Shown in pieces: positions 21,785-30,860 of a stretch of DNA of 64,000 nt. The position numbers were made by a program, and so were the translations under genes. The notes under the pieces are model-generated. The model was not told the origin of the DNA. It did no database searches and saw only the letters and a program-made list of their open reading frames with translations. Positions within the stretch are counted from its first letter, which is position 1. Each line of letters opens with the position of its first letter. Source of the stretch: CAXXOK01 sp963678055 (GTDB taxonomy: Bacteria; Bacillota; Clostridia; Christensenellales; Aristaeellaceae); assembly GCA_963678055.1 (NCBI GenBank), contig OY782679.1:1612001-1676000 (forward strand), in the 5' to 3' direction.

Positions 21785-22786
21785 ATGTTTTTATCCCTGT
21801 TGATTTTTCTTCTATCTGTCGGCGGCACCATGCTGATTGGCCGCTATTTTCTGCCGCTGCTTAAACGTTTGAAGTTTGGACAACCCATTCATGAACTGGC
21901 CTTGGAATCACAAAAAGCCAAACAAGGTACCCCAACCATGGGCGGATTCATGTTTGCCGCCGTGACCTCGGTGCTCACACTGATCTTTACGGCGATCAAA
22001 GGGTTTTCTGTCGATATTCTGGTACTGATTATATTTGCGCTGCTTGCGCTGTTCATCGGCTTTGCGGATGACTATACCAAAATCAAGCGCCAGCATAACC
22101 GCGGCCTATTGTGGTGGCAAAAAATTATCGGGCAGGTTGTCATCGGCTTTCTGTTTACGCTGTACTGCTACCTCTCCCCCGCTATCGGCAGTTCGATTGT
22201 TATTCCATTTACAAATATCAGCTGGGATCTGGGGATATGGTATCTGCCCGTCATCACGCTTTTTGTTATCTTTATTGTCAACAGCGCTAATCTTTTGGAC
22301 GGGATGGACGGTTTGCTCACCAGCACGTCGTCCATTGCATCGGTTGCCTGGGCCGCCATCGCCATGTTCATGTTGGTTACTTCGGCGTCCGACGCTCGCA
22401 CCGATTTGCAGGGCATACTGTTCTTTAACCTAGCGCTTGCCGGTTCGCTGTTTGCGTTCCTGCGCTTCAACTATCATCCCGCCAAGGTATTCATGGGCGA
22501 TACCGGCAGCATGTTTCTGGGCGCTGCCATGGCCGGTGTAGCGTTGCTTTTGCGCCAGCCCCTGTTGCTTGTGCTCATTGCCTTTACCATGATTATGAGC
22601 TCCGTTACGGTCATCATGCAGCGCATCTACTTCAAGCTTACGCACGGCAGACGCATTTTCCTCGTCTCGCCGATTCACTATCATTTTGAGAAAAAAGGCA
22701 TGACGGAACCGCAGATTGTCGCTATGTACGCTGCGATTGAGAGCATTCTTGCCGTTGTGGCTGTACTGTCCCTACCTTGGATGTAA
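21785..22786 (+). CDS. mraY: Phospho-N-acetylmuramoyl-pentapeptide-transferase
   Basis: MraY makes lipid I from UDP-MurNAc-pentapeptide and undecaprenyl phosphate. The 333-residue protein has about ten membrane helices and the catalytic/metal motifs FADDYTKIKR, NSANLLDGMDGL and FMGDTGSMFLGAA, plus the terminal PIHYHFEKKGMTEPQIV. Start ATG 21785 behind GAGGTG; 23 bp after murE and 16 bp before murD. Confidence 0.98.
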   Translation: MFLSLLIFLLSVGGTMLIGRYFLPLLKRLKFGQPIHELALESQKAKQGTPTMGGFMFAAVTSVLTLIFTAIKGFSVDILVLIIFALLALFIGFADDYTKIKRQHNRGLLWWQKIIGQVVIGFLFTLYCYLSPAIGSSIVIPFTNISWDLGIWYLPVITLFVIFIVNSANLLDGMDGLLTSTSSIASVAWAAIAMFMLVTSASDARTDLQGILFFNLALAGSLFAFLRFNYHPAKVFMGDTGSMFLGAAMAGVALLLRQPLLLVLIAFTMIMSSVTVIMQRIYFKLTHGRRIFLVSPIHYHFEKKGMTEPQIVAMYAAIESILAVVAVLSLPWM

Positions 22787-22802
22787 TCTGGAGGCGCGCA
22801 TT

Positions 22803-24185
22803 GTGAGCTTCAAGCAAAAACGGGTTTTGGTGGTCGGTATGGCACGCAGCGGTATCGCGGCCGCAGCGCTTCTGCTTCGGGAAGACGCGATTCCTCTGCT
22901 CAATGATACAAAAACACTGGATGCATTCGGTCACGACCTGGATGCATTTTTGCATACGCCCTGCGAGTTCCACCTGGGAGACGATCCCCTGCCGCTGATT
23001 ACACAATGTGATCTCGTGGTACTCAGCCCCGGTGTGCCGATTGATGCACCGGTTGTTCAGGAAGCAAATCGCAGGGGTATCCCGCTGATTGGCGAAATGG
23101 AGCTTGCCTTTTCGCTGCTCAAAGGAACTGTTATCGCAGTGACCGGTACCAACGGCAAGACCACCACCGTTTCCCTGCTTGGTGAGCTGTTCCGCAATGC
23201 CGGGTTTACCACCCATGTCGGCGGCAATATCGGCTATCCGCTAACCGCTATTGCCATGGACAGCAAGGACGGGGATATAGTAATCACCGAGGTGTCCAGT
23301 TTTCAGCTGGAAACCGTGCAATCTTTTCATCCCAAAACTGCCGCGCTGCTCAATATTACCGAAGATCATCTCAACCGGCATCACAACATGGAAACCTATA
23401 CCGCCATGAAACAGCGCATCTTTGCAAACCAAACGCGTGATGATGTAGCCGTGCTGAACTACGATGATCCTGCAGTACGCGCGATGGCGGACACTCTTTC
23501 ATCCAGCATTTTATGGTTTTCCAGACAGCAGCCTTTGCATCATGGGATTTGCCTGCAAAACGCCACTGTAATATCCGTGGAAGACGGAACCGTGACCCCG
23601 ATCTGCCTAACCAGCGAAATCCGCATTCCAGGCCCGCATAATCTTGAAAATGCCCTGGCTGCCACAGCCATCGGGTTAACGCACGGCATTGCACCAGAAA
23701 TTATACGGCATACCTTGCAAAGCTTTGCAGGGGTAGAACACCGCATTGAAACCGTACGCACAGTCGGCGGTGTCACCTATATTAACGACTCCAAAGGCAC
23801 CAATGTCGCAAGCACCCTGAAAGCCATCCAGAGCATGACGACACCGACAGTGATCATTTTAGGCGGCTACGACAAGCACACGAGTTTTGATGAACTGTCC
23901 AACGCCATTGCAAACTCCAGCGCTATCCATCATGCGGTGCTGCTGGGTGAAACAGCCGGGCAAATTGCCGCTTCGCTGACAAAAAGCGGATTCCATGCGT
24001 TCACTCGCTGCGAAACCCTGCACGATGCCGTAGACGCTGCGCGTACCGCTGCCGAACCTGACGGCGTTGTACTATTTTCCCCCGCTTGTGCGAGTTTTGA
24101 TATGTTCCGCGACTATGAACACCGCGGCGCGGTCTTTAAAGATATTGTCAACCGTTTAAGCGAAGACAAGCTGACAGGAGTGTAG
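22803..24185 (+). CDS. murD: UDP-N-acetylmuramoylalanine--D-glutamate ligase
   Basis: MurD adds D-Glu to UDP-MurNAc-L-Ala. The GTG start at 22803 behind GGAGG gives 460 residues beginning VSFKQKRVLVVGMARSGIAA. The ATP loop VTGTNGKTTTVSLL and LNITEDHLNRH are present, with NDSKGTNVASTLKAI and LFSPACASFDMF in the C-terminal domain. It is followed after 1 bp by ftsQ; ftsW and murG, which usually intervene, are absent. Confidence 0.96.
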   Translation: MSFKQKRVLVVGMARSGIAAAALLLREDAIPLLNDTKTLDAFGHDLDAFLHTPCEFHLGDDPLPLITQCDLVVLSPGVPIDAPVVQEANRRGIPLIGEMELAFSLLKGTVIAVTGTNGKTTTVSLLGELFRNAGFTTHVGGNIGYPLTAIAMDSKDGDIVITEVSSFQLETVQSFHPKTAALLNITEDHLNRHHNMETYTAMKQRIFANQTRDDVAVLNYDDPAVRAMADTLSSSILWFSRQQPLHHGICLQNATVISVEDGTVTPICLTSEIRIPGPHNLENALAATAIGLTHGIAPEIIRHTLQSFAGVEHRIETVRTVGGVTYINDSKGTNVASTLKAIQSMTTPTVIILGGYDKHTSFDELSNAIANSSAIHHAVLLGETAGQIAASLTKSGFHAFTRCETLHDAVDAARTAAEPDGVVLFSPACASFDMFRDYEHRGAVFKDIVNRLSEDKLTGV

Positions 24186-24186
24186 C

Positions 24187-25035
24187 ATGCGAAGGGATCG
24201 CCGGCAAATAGAGCCATACCCATCACAGGGCTATCCCCCCGTACCGGAAAACGGCGCGGCCTATTACGGCGCGCCGGTAACGGCCTCGCCCTATACGACC
24301 GTTCCTGTTCACCATCCAAACCGCACTGTATTTCGCCTGGTTGCCTTTTTACTGATTATCAGCATCGCGCTCATCATACTGCAAACCGTTGTCTTCCGGC
24401 TCAAAACCGTGTATGTCGTTGGCAACGATACCATTACATCCGAGCACATTGCTGCACTCTCCGGTCTGACCCGTGGTGACAATATCTTTACCGTCTCCGA
24501 GGATACCGTCCGCAAGAACCTGCAGGAAGACCACTGGATTGTGTTTAACCGCATGTATAAGCAGTATCCGGGAGAAGTGTTCCTGTTCATTAGCGAGCGT
24601 GAGATTGTTGCGACCATGCAATGGCTTGGCATTCAATACACGCTGGATATTGATGGCATGGTACTGGAAGAGTATGTAGATATGGATTACAGCGGCAAGG
24701 TGCCTACCGTGTATGGGTTTGGCGTATCCAATGCGATCGTCGGTGATTTTCTGGCCGTACGCAGCAAGGAACAAATGGTCGCATATTCCAGCATTGTTTC
24801 AGAGCTCACCATTCAGCGCTACGCCGATCAGGTTGTCAGCATAAACGTATCCGACCCCGAACAGCTTTCGCTGATGACAGCAAACAATATCACCGTGCAG
24901 CTTGGCAACAGTGATTATATGCGCGCAAAAATCGGTGCCATGCGTACCGATATTGCATATTTACAGCAACTGGGCGAGGCATCCGGCGTGCTGGATGTTT
25001 CCAAGCCCGAAGACGGCAAATTCAGACGGGAGTAA
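24187..25035 (+). CDS. ftsQ: Cell division protein FtsQ/DivIB
   Basis: A bitopic division protein of 282 residues. A Pro/Tyr-rich cytoplasmic tail precedes one membrane helix (FRLVAFLLIISIALIILQTV). The POTRA domain follows (LKTVYVVGNDTITSEHI; SGLTRGDNIFTV), then the beta domain (YPGEVFLFISEREIVAT; LDIDGMVLEE). It joins FtsL/FtsB in the divisome. It is packed tightly between murD (1 bp) and the HAD gene (3 bp). Confidence 0.92.
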   Translation: MRRDRRQIEPYPSQGYPPVPENGAAYYGAPVTASPYTTVPVHHPNRTVFRLVAFLLIISIALIILQTVVFRLKTVYVVGNDTITSEHIAALSGLTRGDNIFTVSEDTVRKNLQEDHWIVFNRMYKQYPGEVFLFISEREIVATMQWLGIQYTLDIDGMVLEEYVDMDYSGKVPTVYGFGVSNAIVGDFLAVRSKEQMVAYSSIVSELTIQRYADQVVSINVSDPEQLSLMTANNITVQLGNSDYMRAKIGAMRTDIAYLQQLGEASGVLDVSKPEDGKFRRE

Positions 25036-25038
25036 AGC

Positions 25039-25839
25039 ATGAACCGACAAACCATCACGGACAAACTGGCACCGATTCGTTGTTTCTTACTGGATATGGA
25101 CGGCACCATTTACCTCGGCAATAACCTGCTGGACGGCTCTATTGATTTCTTACAGCATGCCCACGCAAGCGGACGGGAGACGATGTTTCTAACGAACAAC
25201 TCTTCTAAATCCGCCGCCGTGTATGTCGATAAGCTCACGCGCATGGGGATAGGTGAGCCGTTTTTACGCGTACTGACCTCCGGCCAGGCTGCTGCCCAAT
25301 ACGTACTGAAAACCTTTCCGGGGAAACGTGCCTTTGTGCTGGGAACGGATATGCTGCGTACTGAGCTGATCAAAACTGGGATCGCGGTCGATAACGAAAA
25401 CCCGGACTATGTGCTGATCGGCTACGATACGACACTGGATTACGCAAAAATGACCGCCGTGTGCGACTTTGTACGCGCGGGACTTCCGTATATTGCAACA
25501 CACCCTGATTTCAACTGCCCGACCGAAACCGGCTATGCACCGGATATCGGTGCGATTATCGCATTCATTCATGCCAGCACGGGGAGAAACCCCGATACGG
25601 TGATTGGCAAACCCAATCGCGGTATTGTCGATGAGGCCGTACGCCTGACTGGATTGCAGCCCTCCCAGCTTGCCATGGTCGGCGATCGCTTATATACCGA
25701 TATCGCCATGAGCGCGCTGCATGGCATGCTCGGCATTTTAGTCCTCACCGGTGAGTCAAAAGAAGAAGATATTGTAAATTCTGCGTATAAACCCGATTTG
25801 GTCTTCCCTCGCCTTTCAGATATGATAGAATACCTATAA
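25039..25839 (+). CDS. HAD-superfamily phosphatase, subfamily IIA (NagD-like)
   Basis: A 266-residue cytosolic hydrolase. HAD motif I is FLLDMDGTIYLG (nucleophile Asp), motif II FLTNNSS, motif III the Lys in IGKPN, motif IV MVGDRLYTDIAM. A C2a cap typical of NagD/p-nitrophenylphosphatase proteins lies between. Likely roles are housekeeping dephosphorylation of sugar or nucleotide phosphates; substrate unknown. Its 3-bp gap from ftsQ indicates co-transcription. Confidence 0.92.
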   Translation: MNRQTITDKLAPIRCFLLDMDGTIYLGNNLLDGSIDFLQHAHASGRETMFLTNNSSKSAAVYVDKLTRMGIGEPFLRVLTSGQAAAQYVLKTFPGKRAFVLGTDMLRTELIKTGIAVDNENPDYVLIGYDTTLDYAKMTAVCDFVRAGLPYIATHPDFNCPTETGYAPDIGAIIAFIHASTGRNPDTVIGKPNRGIVDEAVRLTGLQPSQLAMVGDRLYTDIAMSALHGMLGILVLTGESKEEDIVNSAYKPDLVFPRLSDMIEYL

Positions 25840-25862
25840 ACGACTTATGGAAGGTGTACCCG

Positions 25863-27593
25863 ATGAAACGCTTTGTTAGTCTGTCCCTGTGCCTGGTGCT
25901 TTGTTTTGCGTTGCAAGCGGTATTTGCTGAAGAATCGGCTGAAACCAGCTATCAGCCCATACAATATGGCGATAGCAATGAACGTGTCCTGCTCATTCAG
26001 GAGCAGTTATCCACGCTTGGCTACTACGCAGGCAAGATCACTGGCAATTATCTGGATGGCACACTTGATGCCGTTACTCAGTTTCAAACGGACTATGGCC
26101 TGGAGCCCACCGGCCTTTTGGACGGCGAAACCGAAGCTCTTTTGTTCAGTGCGCAATACCGCGAGCTGACCACAGGTGATTCAGGTGATGACGTAAAACG
26201 CATTCAGGAGCGCTTAATCGCGCTGGAATACTATAAAGGTAAAGTCTCCGGCGACTATCTGGAGGGCACCACTTACGGCATCAAGCTGTTTCAGGAGAAA
26301 AGCGGCCTGCCCGCGACTGGTACGGCAGATATCGAAACCCAGCGCAAGCTGTTTTCATCCACTGCGCTATCCCGGTTTCAAAAGGAAGAGTCACAATCGA
26401 CTGATTTAGGCGATATCAACGATGTCGTCATCGCGCCCGACGGTGCCGATTCCCAGCAAACAAACTATACCATGCAGTACAGCGGTAAAATTACCCGCGG
26501 TGCACAGGGTAAGCGCGTAAAGCAGATTCAGGAACGGCTCACAGAGCTGCACTATTTTGACGGCCCGATCAGCGGCAATTATATGAACATGACCATTGCG
26601 GCTATTAAGGCATTTCAGGAAAACAATGGTCTGACAGTGGATGGCATTACAGGCACCGAAACCTGGAATGCGCTCTTTGATCTGGATTTTGCGTTGGATG
26701 CATCCACTACCCCGCGCCCCACGCCTGTGCCAACGCCGATTCCCTATTCAATGACGGTGGACGTAAAGAATCAGGCCGTAATCGTGTACGGGCTGGACGA
26801 AAATGGCGAACATACCGTGCCTGTGCGGTTTATGGTCTGTTCAACCGGTAAAACAGGCACCCCCAGTGATGTTGGCCAGTTCACCCTTAGCGGGACCAAA
26901 GCGCGCTGGGCGTTCTTCTCCCTGTATGGCAGCTATGCGCAGTTTTGGACTAAGATCAATGAAAACATTGCGTTCCATTCTGTGATTTACAATGAAGTGG
27001 ATTTAAACGCCTTAAACCGTAAGAGCTATAACATGCTGGGCTCGCGTGCTTCGCATGGCTGTATTCGGCTTCTGAACCACGATGCACTCTGGATTTATGA
27101 AAACATCGGCGAAGGCACGCTGGTCACGATTACAGAAGATTTACCCCTGGACAGGGAACTGCGTGCGGCGCTGAAACCCAATTCGCTTTCTTCCAGTTGG
27201 AACAGCGCACCAGTCACCCCTGTGCCGACCGCCTCCCCGGTCTATCAAAGCGATGCGATGCCGCCGCAGCCATTTCGGACATTGAAAAAGAACTCCAAAG
27301 GTGAGGATGTATACTGGCTGCAAATGAAGCTTAAAGAGCTTGGCTACTATACCGGCTATATGGCGACAGGAACCTATTTGGATGGCACACAGAAAGCCGT
27401 CAAAGCGTTCCAGAAGGATCACGATCTGGGCATGGACGGCGTGGCCGGTGTGAAGACCCTCAATGCGATTTATGACGATGTTCTCAACCCCCAAACACCC
27501 ACGCCTGCCGTGACCGATTCCCCCACTCCGGTCGCGACCACTACACCGACGACGGCACCGTTACCGACACTTGCGCCCACGCCTGCGCCGTAA
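25863..27593 (+). CDS. Secreted L,D-transpeptidase with four peptidoglycan-binding repeats
   Basis: A 576-residue exported wall enzyme. After the signal peptide come three PG_binding_1 repeats at about 35-95, 100-165 and 210-270 (each with LG/LxYYxGKxxGxYxxGT). A YkuD L,D-transpeptidase domain spans about 295-425 with the catalytic SHGCIRL at 397-403 and a His at 372. A fourth PG-binding repeat follows at 465-530, then a Pro/Thr tail. It could form 3-3 crosslinks, which need mDAP, consistent with MurE here. ATG 25863 has GGAAGG; an in-frame GTG 9 bp upstream is less well spaced. Confidence 0.93.
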   Translation: MKRFVSLSLCLVLCFALQAVFAEESAETSYQPIQYGDSNERVLLIQEQLSTLGYYAGKITGNYLDGTLDAVTQFQTDYGLEPTGLLDGETEALLFSAQYRELTTGDSGDDVKRIQERLIALEYYKGKVSGDYLEGTTYGIKLFQEKSGLPATGTADIETQRKLFSSTALSRFQKEESQSTDLGDINDVVIAPDGADSQQTNYTMQYSGKITRGAQGKRVKQIQERLTELHYFDGPISGNYMNMTIAAIKAFQENNGLTVDGITGTETWNALFDLDFALDASTTPRPTPVPTPIPYSMTVDVKNQAVIVYGLDENGEHTVPVRFMVCSTGKTGTPSDVGQFTLSGTKARWAFFSLYGSYAQFWTKINENIAFHSVIYNEVDLNALNRKSYNMLGSRASHGCIRLLNHDALWIYENIGEGTLVTITEDLPLDRELRAALKPNSLSSSWNSAPVTPVPTASPVYQSDAMPPQPFRTLKKNSKGEDVYWLQMKLKELGYYTGYMATGTYLDGTQKAVKAFQKDHDLGMDGVAGVKTLNAIYDDVLNPQTPTPAVTDSPTPVATTTPTTAPLPTLAPTPAP

Positions 27594-27626
27594 AACACAA
27601 TCTATCTTTGTTAATTTCTTCACGAT

Positions 27627-27658
27627 AAGACGCGGAACACTTTATGGTTTCGCGTCTT
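27627..27658 (+). terminator. Hairpin terminator after the L,D-transpeptidase
   Basis: Stem AAGACGCGGAAC/GTTTCGCGTCTT (one wobble pair) with an 8-nt loop. The following bases (TATGAT) are a poor T tract, so efficiency is uncertain. Confidence 0.6.
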
Positions 27659-27660
27659 TA

Positions 27661-27669
27661 TGATATACT
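27661..27669 (+). promoter_or_regulatory. Extended -10 promoter for the NifU-like/GGGtGRT pair
   Basis: TGATATACT fits an extended -10 (TG-N-TATACT). The corresponding -35 (TTTATG at 27641-27646, 17-bp spacer) is weak and lies inside the preceding hairpin. Confidence 0.4.
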
Positions 27670-27717
27670 GTGTTTTGGATTTTAGTTTTTACACCCAAGA
27701 ATAGGAGGCAATCATCC

Positions 27718-28410
27718 ATGCATTATTCCAGAGAAGTGGAAGAAATGGTTTGCGTCAAGCAGGGCCCCAACCACGGCCCGGCACCCATCCCCGAAGAAGG
27801 CGCGTGGGTACAAAGCAGGCAGATCGGCGATATTTCAGGCTTCACCCACGGTGTGGGCTGGTGCGCACCGCAGCAGGGCGCTTGTAAGCTATCCCTCAAC
27901 GTGAAAAAAGGCGTGATCGTCGAAGCATTGGTCGAGACCATCGGCTGCTCCGGCATGACCCATTCAGCGGCCATGGCCAGCGAAATCCTGCCCGGTAAAA
28001 CGGTGCTGGAAGCCATGAACACCGACCTGGTTTGCGACGCGATTAATACCGCGATGCGCGAACTCTTTTTGCAAATCGCCTATGGCCGTACGCAGAGCGC
28101 GTTCTCCGAAGGCGGTCTGGAAATCGGCGCTGGTCTTGAAGACCTTGGCAAAGGCCACCGCAGCCAAATCGGCACGATGTACGGAACCATTGCCAAAGGC
28201 CCCCGCTATTTGGAAATGGCCGAAGGCTATGTAATGGGTCTTGCCCTGGATAAGGATAGAGAGATTATCGGCTACAAGTACGTGCACCTTGGCAAAATGA
28301 TGGAAGCCATCCGCAATGGCATGAACCCCACCGAGGCGTACGAAAAGAACGTCGGTACCTACGGACGTTTTGACGAAGCGGTCGAAGTGATCGACCCGCG
28401 CAAACAATAA
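27718..28410 (+). CDS. NifU-like iron-sulfur scaffold-family protein paired with a GGGtGRT protein
   Basis: A 230-residue cytosolic protein starting at ATG 27718 behind AGGAGG. The centre resembles the NifU/IscU N-terminal fold: KLSLNVKKGVIVEALVE, then TIGCSGMTHSAAMASEIL and GKTVLEAM. Cysteines at 12, 49, 56 and 77 could bind a cluster. The N-terminus (HYSREVEEMVCVKQGPNHGP) and the Gly/Tyr-rich C-terminal third are not part of canonical IscU. Proteins of this type are found next to GGGtGRT-family genes, as here. A cluster-assembly or delivery role is inferred from fold and cysteines only. Confidence 0.8.
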   Translation: MHYSREVEEMVCVKQGPNHGPAPIPEEGAWVQSRQIGDISGFTHGVGWCAPQQGACKLSLNVKKGVIVEALVETIGCSGMTHSAAMASEILPGKTVLEAMNTDLVCDAINTAMRELFLQIAYGRTQSAFSEGGLEIGAGLEDLGKGHRSQIGTMYGTIAKGPRYLEMAEGYVMGLALDKDREIIGYKYVHLGKMMEAIRNGMNPTEAYEKNVGTYGRFDEAVEVIDPRKQ

Positions 28411-28434
28411 TTCCGAAAGAACGAGGTGAGAGAT

Positions 28435-29433
28435 ATGGCTACATTTGAAGGATATGACAGAAGAATAGCGCAGATCGAAAAAGTTCTTGCGGAATATGGT
28501 TTCAAAGATCTTGATTCGATGGCCGAGTTTGTCACAAGCAAAGGCGTAGATGTACGCGGCATTGTGCAGGGCGTACAGAAGATTGCGTTTGAGAACGCCG
28601 TTTGGGCCTATATGCTGGGCGCGGCTATCGCGCTGAAAAAAGGCGTGAAGTCCGCAGCCGAAGCTGCCGAATGCCTTGGCGAGGGCCTGCAAACATTTTG
28701 CATTCCCGGTTCGGTTGCCGATCAGCGCAAGGTTGGCCTGGGTCATGGTAACCTGGGCGCTATGCTGCTGCGGGAAGAAACCAACTGCTTTGCCTTCCTG
28801 GCCGGTCACGAAAGCTTTGCCGCTGCCGAAGGCGCAATCGGCATCGCCCGCACCGCCAACAAAGTGCGCAAGCAGCCCCTGCGCGTCATTCTCAACGGTC
28901 TTGGCAAAGACGCGGCCTTTATCATCAGCCGCATCAATGGCTTTACCTATGTGAAGACCGAGATGGATTACACCACCGGTACCGCCAAGATTGCCAAGGA
29001 AACCGCATATTCCAATGGAGAGCGCGCCAAAGTGCGCTGTTATGGCTGTGACGATGTGGTTGAAGGCGTTTCTGTGATGATTCAGGAGAAGGTTGATGTT
29101 TCCATCACCGGTAACTCCACCAATCCCACGCGCTTTCAGCACCCGGTGGCCGGCACCTATAAAAAGTGGTGCAATGAAAACGGCAGAAAGTACTTCTCCG
29201 TTGCCAGCGGCGGCGGCACAGGCCGCACCCTGCACCCCGATAACATGGCCGCCGGTCCCGCCAGCTATGGCATGACCGATACCCTTGGCCGTATGCACTC
29301 GGATGCGCAGTTTGCCGGTTCCTCTTCCGTACCCGCTCACGTGGAAATGATGGGCCTCATCGGCATGGGCAACAACCCCATGGTCGGCGCGACTGTCGCG
29401 GTGGCCGTGGCGATTGAAGAAGCATCAAAGTAA
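28435..29433 (+). CDS. GGGtGRT-family protein of unknown function
   Basis: A 332-residue cytosolic protein. The family signature SGGGTGRTLHPDNMAAGP lies at about 258-275, followed by MHSDAQFAGSSSVPAHVEMMGLIGMGNNPM split across the conserved C-terminus. Cysteines at about 80, 89, 118, 202, 205 (RCYGC) and 246 could bind metal. ATG 28435 follows GAGGTGA; an in-frame GTG 9 bp upstream overlaps that site. It is 24 bp after the NifU-like gene and shares its transcript. I know of no assigned function. Confidence 0.88.
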   Translation: MATFEGYDRRIAQIEKVLAEYGFKDLDSMAEFVTSKGVDVRGIVQGVQKIAFENAVWAYMLGAAIALKKGVKSAAEAAECLGEGLQTFCIPGSVADQRKVGLGHGNLGAMLLREETNCFAFLAGHESFAAAEGAIGIARTANKVRKQPLRVILNGLGKDAAFIISRINGFTYVKTEMDYTTGTAKIAKETAYSNGERAKVRCYGCDDVVEGVSVMIQEKVDVSITGNSTNPTRFQHPVAGTYKKWCNENGRKYFSVASGGGTGRTLHPDNMAAGPASYGMTDTLGRMHSDAQFAGSSSVPAHVEMMGLIGMGNNPMVGATVAVAVAIEEASK

Positions 29434-29446
29434 GCAAAACAAATAA

Positions 29447-29476
29447 AAGACCTCCGATTAATCGGGGGTCTTTTTT
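29447..29476 (+). terminator. Rho-independent terminator after the GGGtGRT gene
   Basis: Stem AAGACCTCCGAT/ATCGGGGGTCTT (one wobble pair) with a 2-nt centre, followed by TTTTTTA. The hairpin ends the two-gene unit. Confidence 0.88.
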
Positions 29477-29483
29477 ATTACAC

Positions 29484-29512
29484 TTGACACAACTAAATAT
29501 TCGCTATATATT
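29484..29512 (+). promoter_or_regulatory. Promoter for the Cys-rich microprotein
   Basis: Perfect TTGACA (29484-29489), 17-bp spacer, TATATT (29507-29512). This is one of the closest-to-consensus promoters in the window. Confidence 0.7.
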
Positions 29513-29566
29513 GTAGATATAGTATCTTTTGTTACTTATAGTCTTTTCTTATAGGAGGAAAACAGA

Positions 29567-29782
29567 ATGAGTCAATCTTATTACTTGAATGAGGATACTT
29601 CACAAAATCCAAATAACGATCATGAAGTTCACACTTCGGATTGTATTTGGTTTCCAAGTCTTAGCAACCGTACTTATCTTGGAGTCTTCAACAATTGTTT
29701 TGATGCGATGGTTAAAGCCAAAACACATTATAGCAATGTAGACGGATGTAAAACGTGCTGTTCTGAATGCAACCATGATTAA
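29567..29782 (+). CDS. Cys-rich 71-residue protein, unknown function
   Basis: A cytosolic microprotein with a strong start (AGGAGG, ATG 29567) and its own consensus promoter. The layout is an N-terminal Asn-rich stretch, HTSDCIWFPSLSNR with Cys26, LGVFNNCFDA with Cys44, and a terminal GCKTCCSECNH with Cys61, 64, 65 and 68. The clustered C-terminal Cys/His suggest metal binding. The pattern recalls small unnamed proteins with a C-x-P, NR-LG-F, GC-CC-CH arrangement, but I cannot assign a function. The gene is AT-rich compared with its neighbours. Confidence 0.75.
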   Translation: MSQSYYLNEDTSQNPNNDHEVHTSDCIWFPSLSNRTYLGVFNNCFDAMVKAKTHYSNVDGCKTCCSECNHD

Positions 29783-30321
29783 GGTCTAAGTATTCGAACC
29801 TATAATATTTGCGTCTATTCTACTCTTGTCTATACTCCGAATAGTGTGTAAGGTGGCCAATTATGCTCCCGTGTTGGGCACAAAGAATACTGTTCTGTTT
29901 GGTTTGCGCTACACTAGCATGAGAAATAATACGCTTGGGTTGAATATCTAGTCGCCGCAGTATATTCTATATGTGGCTTGTTCACATCTTACAAACTTCT
30001 GCATTTACTAAATATTGGTCTTTTAGGTATTGATTGGTTAATTATAATTCTATATAGCAGGTTTCGCACTAAATACAGGCACTTCATAGAATAACTATAA
30101 AGATATTAACAGATTACTTAAGAATAGTCTTTATACCGAGTCTCTACTTTCCTATAAATACACTATTGGTAAAGTTATGTTATGTTTTGATAGTAGTTTT
30201 ATTAGCTGTAACAGTTGATAACAGTCGTCTGTATATGTTTAGCAACCCAAAATTGATGTGCTTGTTTCTGAAATAGTAACGATTAATTAAGCCATCACAC
30301 TATACTATTCGCTACACTTCA
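29783..30321. other. AT-rich 540-bp interval without a recognisable gene
   Basis: No plausible reading frame longer than a few dozen codons occurs on either strand, and I see no tRNA, strong terminator or clear repeat. Base composition is markedly AT-rich compared with the rest of the window. It may be decayed foreign DNA or hold an unrecognised RNA. Confidence 0.6.
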
Positions 30322-30786
30322 CTATACAGTTTGAATTAAAAGCAAGCAGGGATTCTCCTCACCCCATAGCGTTGGGAAACATTCCACAGGTAAAAACCCC
30401 ATGCCTTTATAAAATAACCGTGTTTTCGCATATCCGGGATCAGGATGAGATGCATCCAGTGTTTTCACTTGCAATAATTTATATCCATGTTCCTTTGCCA
30501 ATGCCTTACCTGCGTCTACCAGCACCTTACCAACACCGTTTCGATGCCATGTAGGCAGTACTCCCATGAAATGAATATCGACAGTTACAGGGGATGTTTC
30601 ATGCAGCGCCATACAGCCAACTATCTCGTTGCCCACCTGAGCTGCCAAGAATAGCATCGATTGGCAGTCCTTGATATAATTCTCATTTGCCTGCGGGATT
30701 CCAAACCACTCCGGAAGCGCGTCAATCACCATACGGCAGATCGTAGCTTTTTCCGCTGCTGTTTCGATTTCAAGTACTTTTATCAT
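30322..30786 (-). CDS. GNAT-family N-acetyltransferase
   Basis: A 154-residue acetyltransferase. The acetyl-CoA motif A region reads FMGVLPTWHRNGVGKVLVDAG, in which RNGVGK is the pyrophosphate loop. Motif B contains ARLFYKGMGFLPVE-like residues (KTRLFYKGMGFLPVE). The substrate is unknown. ATG 30786 has AAGGA at 8-nt spacing, and the in-frame GTG 6 bp upstream is too close to it. It sits at the edge of the AT-rich patch as a single-gene unit. Confidence 0.88.
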   Translation of the reverse strand: MIKVLEIETAAEKATICRMVIDALPEWFGIPQANENYIKDCQSMLFLAAQVGNEIVGCMALHETSPVTVDIHFMGVLPTWHRNGVGKVLVDAGKALAKEHGYKLLQVKTLDASHPDPGYAKTRLFYKGMGFLPVECFPTLWGEENPCLLLIQTV

Positions 30787-30860
30787 GTTCACAGTCCTTC
30801 ACAAGTATTGATTGCTATGCCGTGGTCTTTTACATATTCACGCTAAACCATAGCAGAGTA

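Noticed and set aside
27964..29340. Minus-strand frame of 458 codons opposite the NifU-like and GGGtGRT genes
   Set aside because: It spans two well-supported plus-strand genes, and its product shows no recognisable domain.
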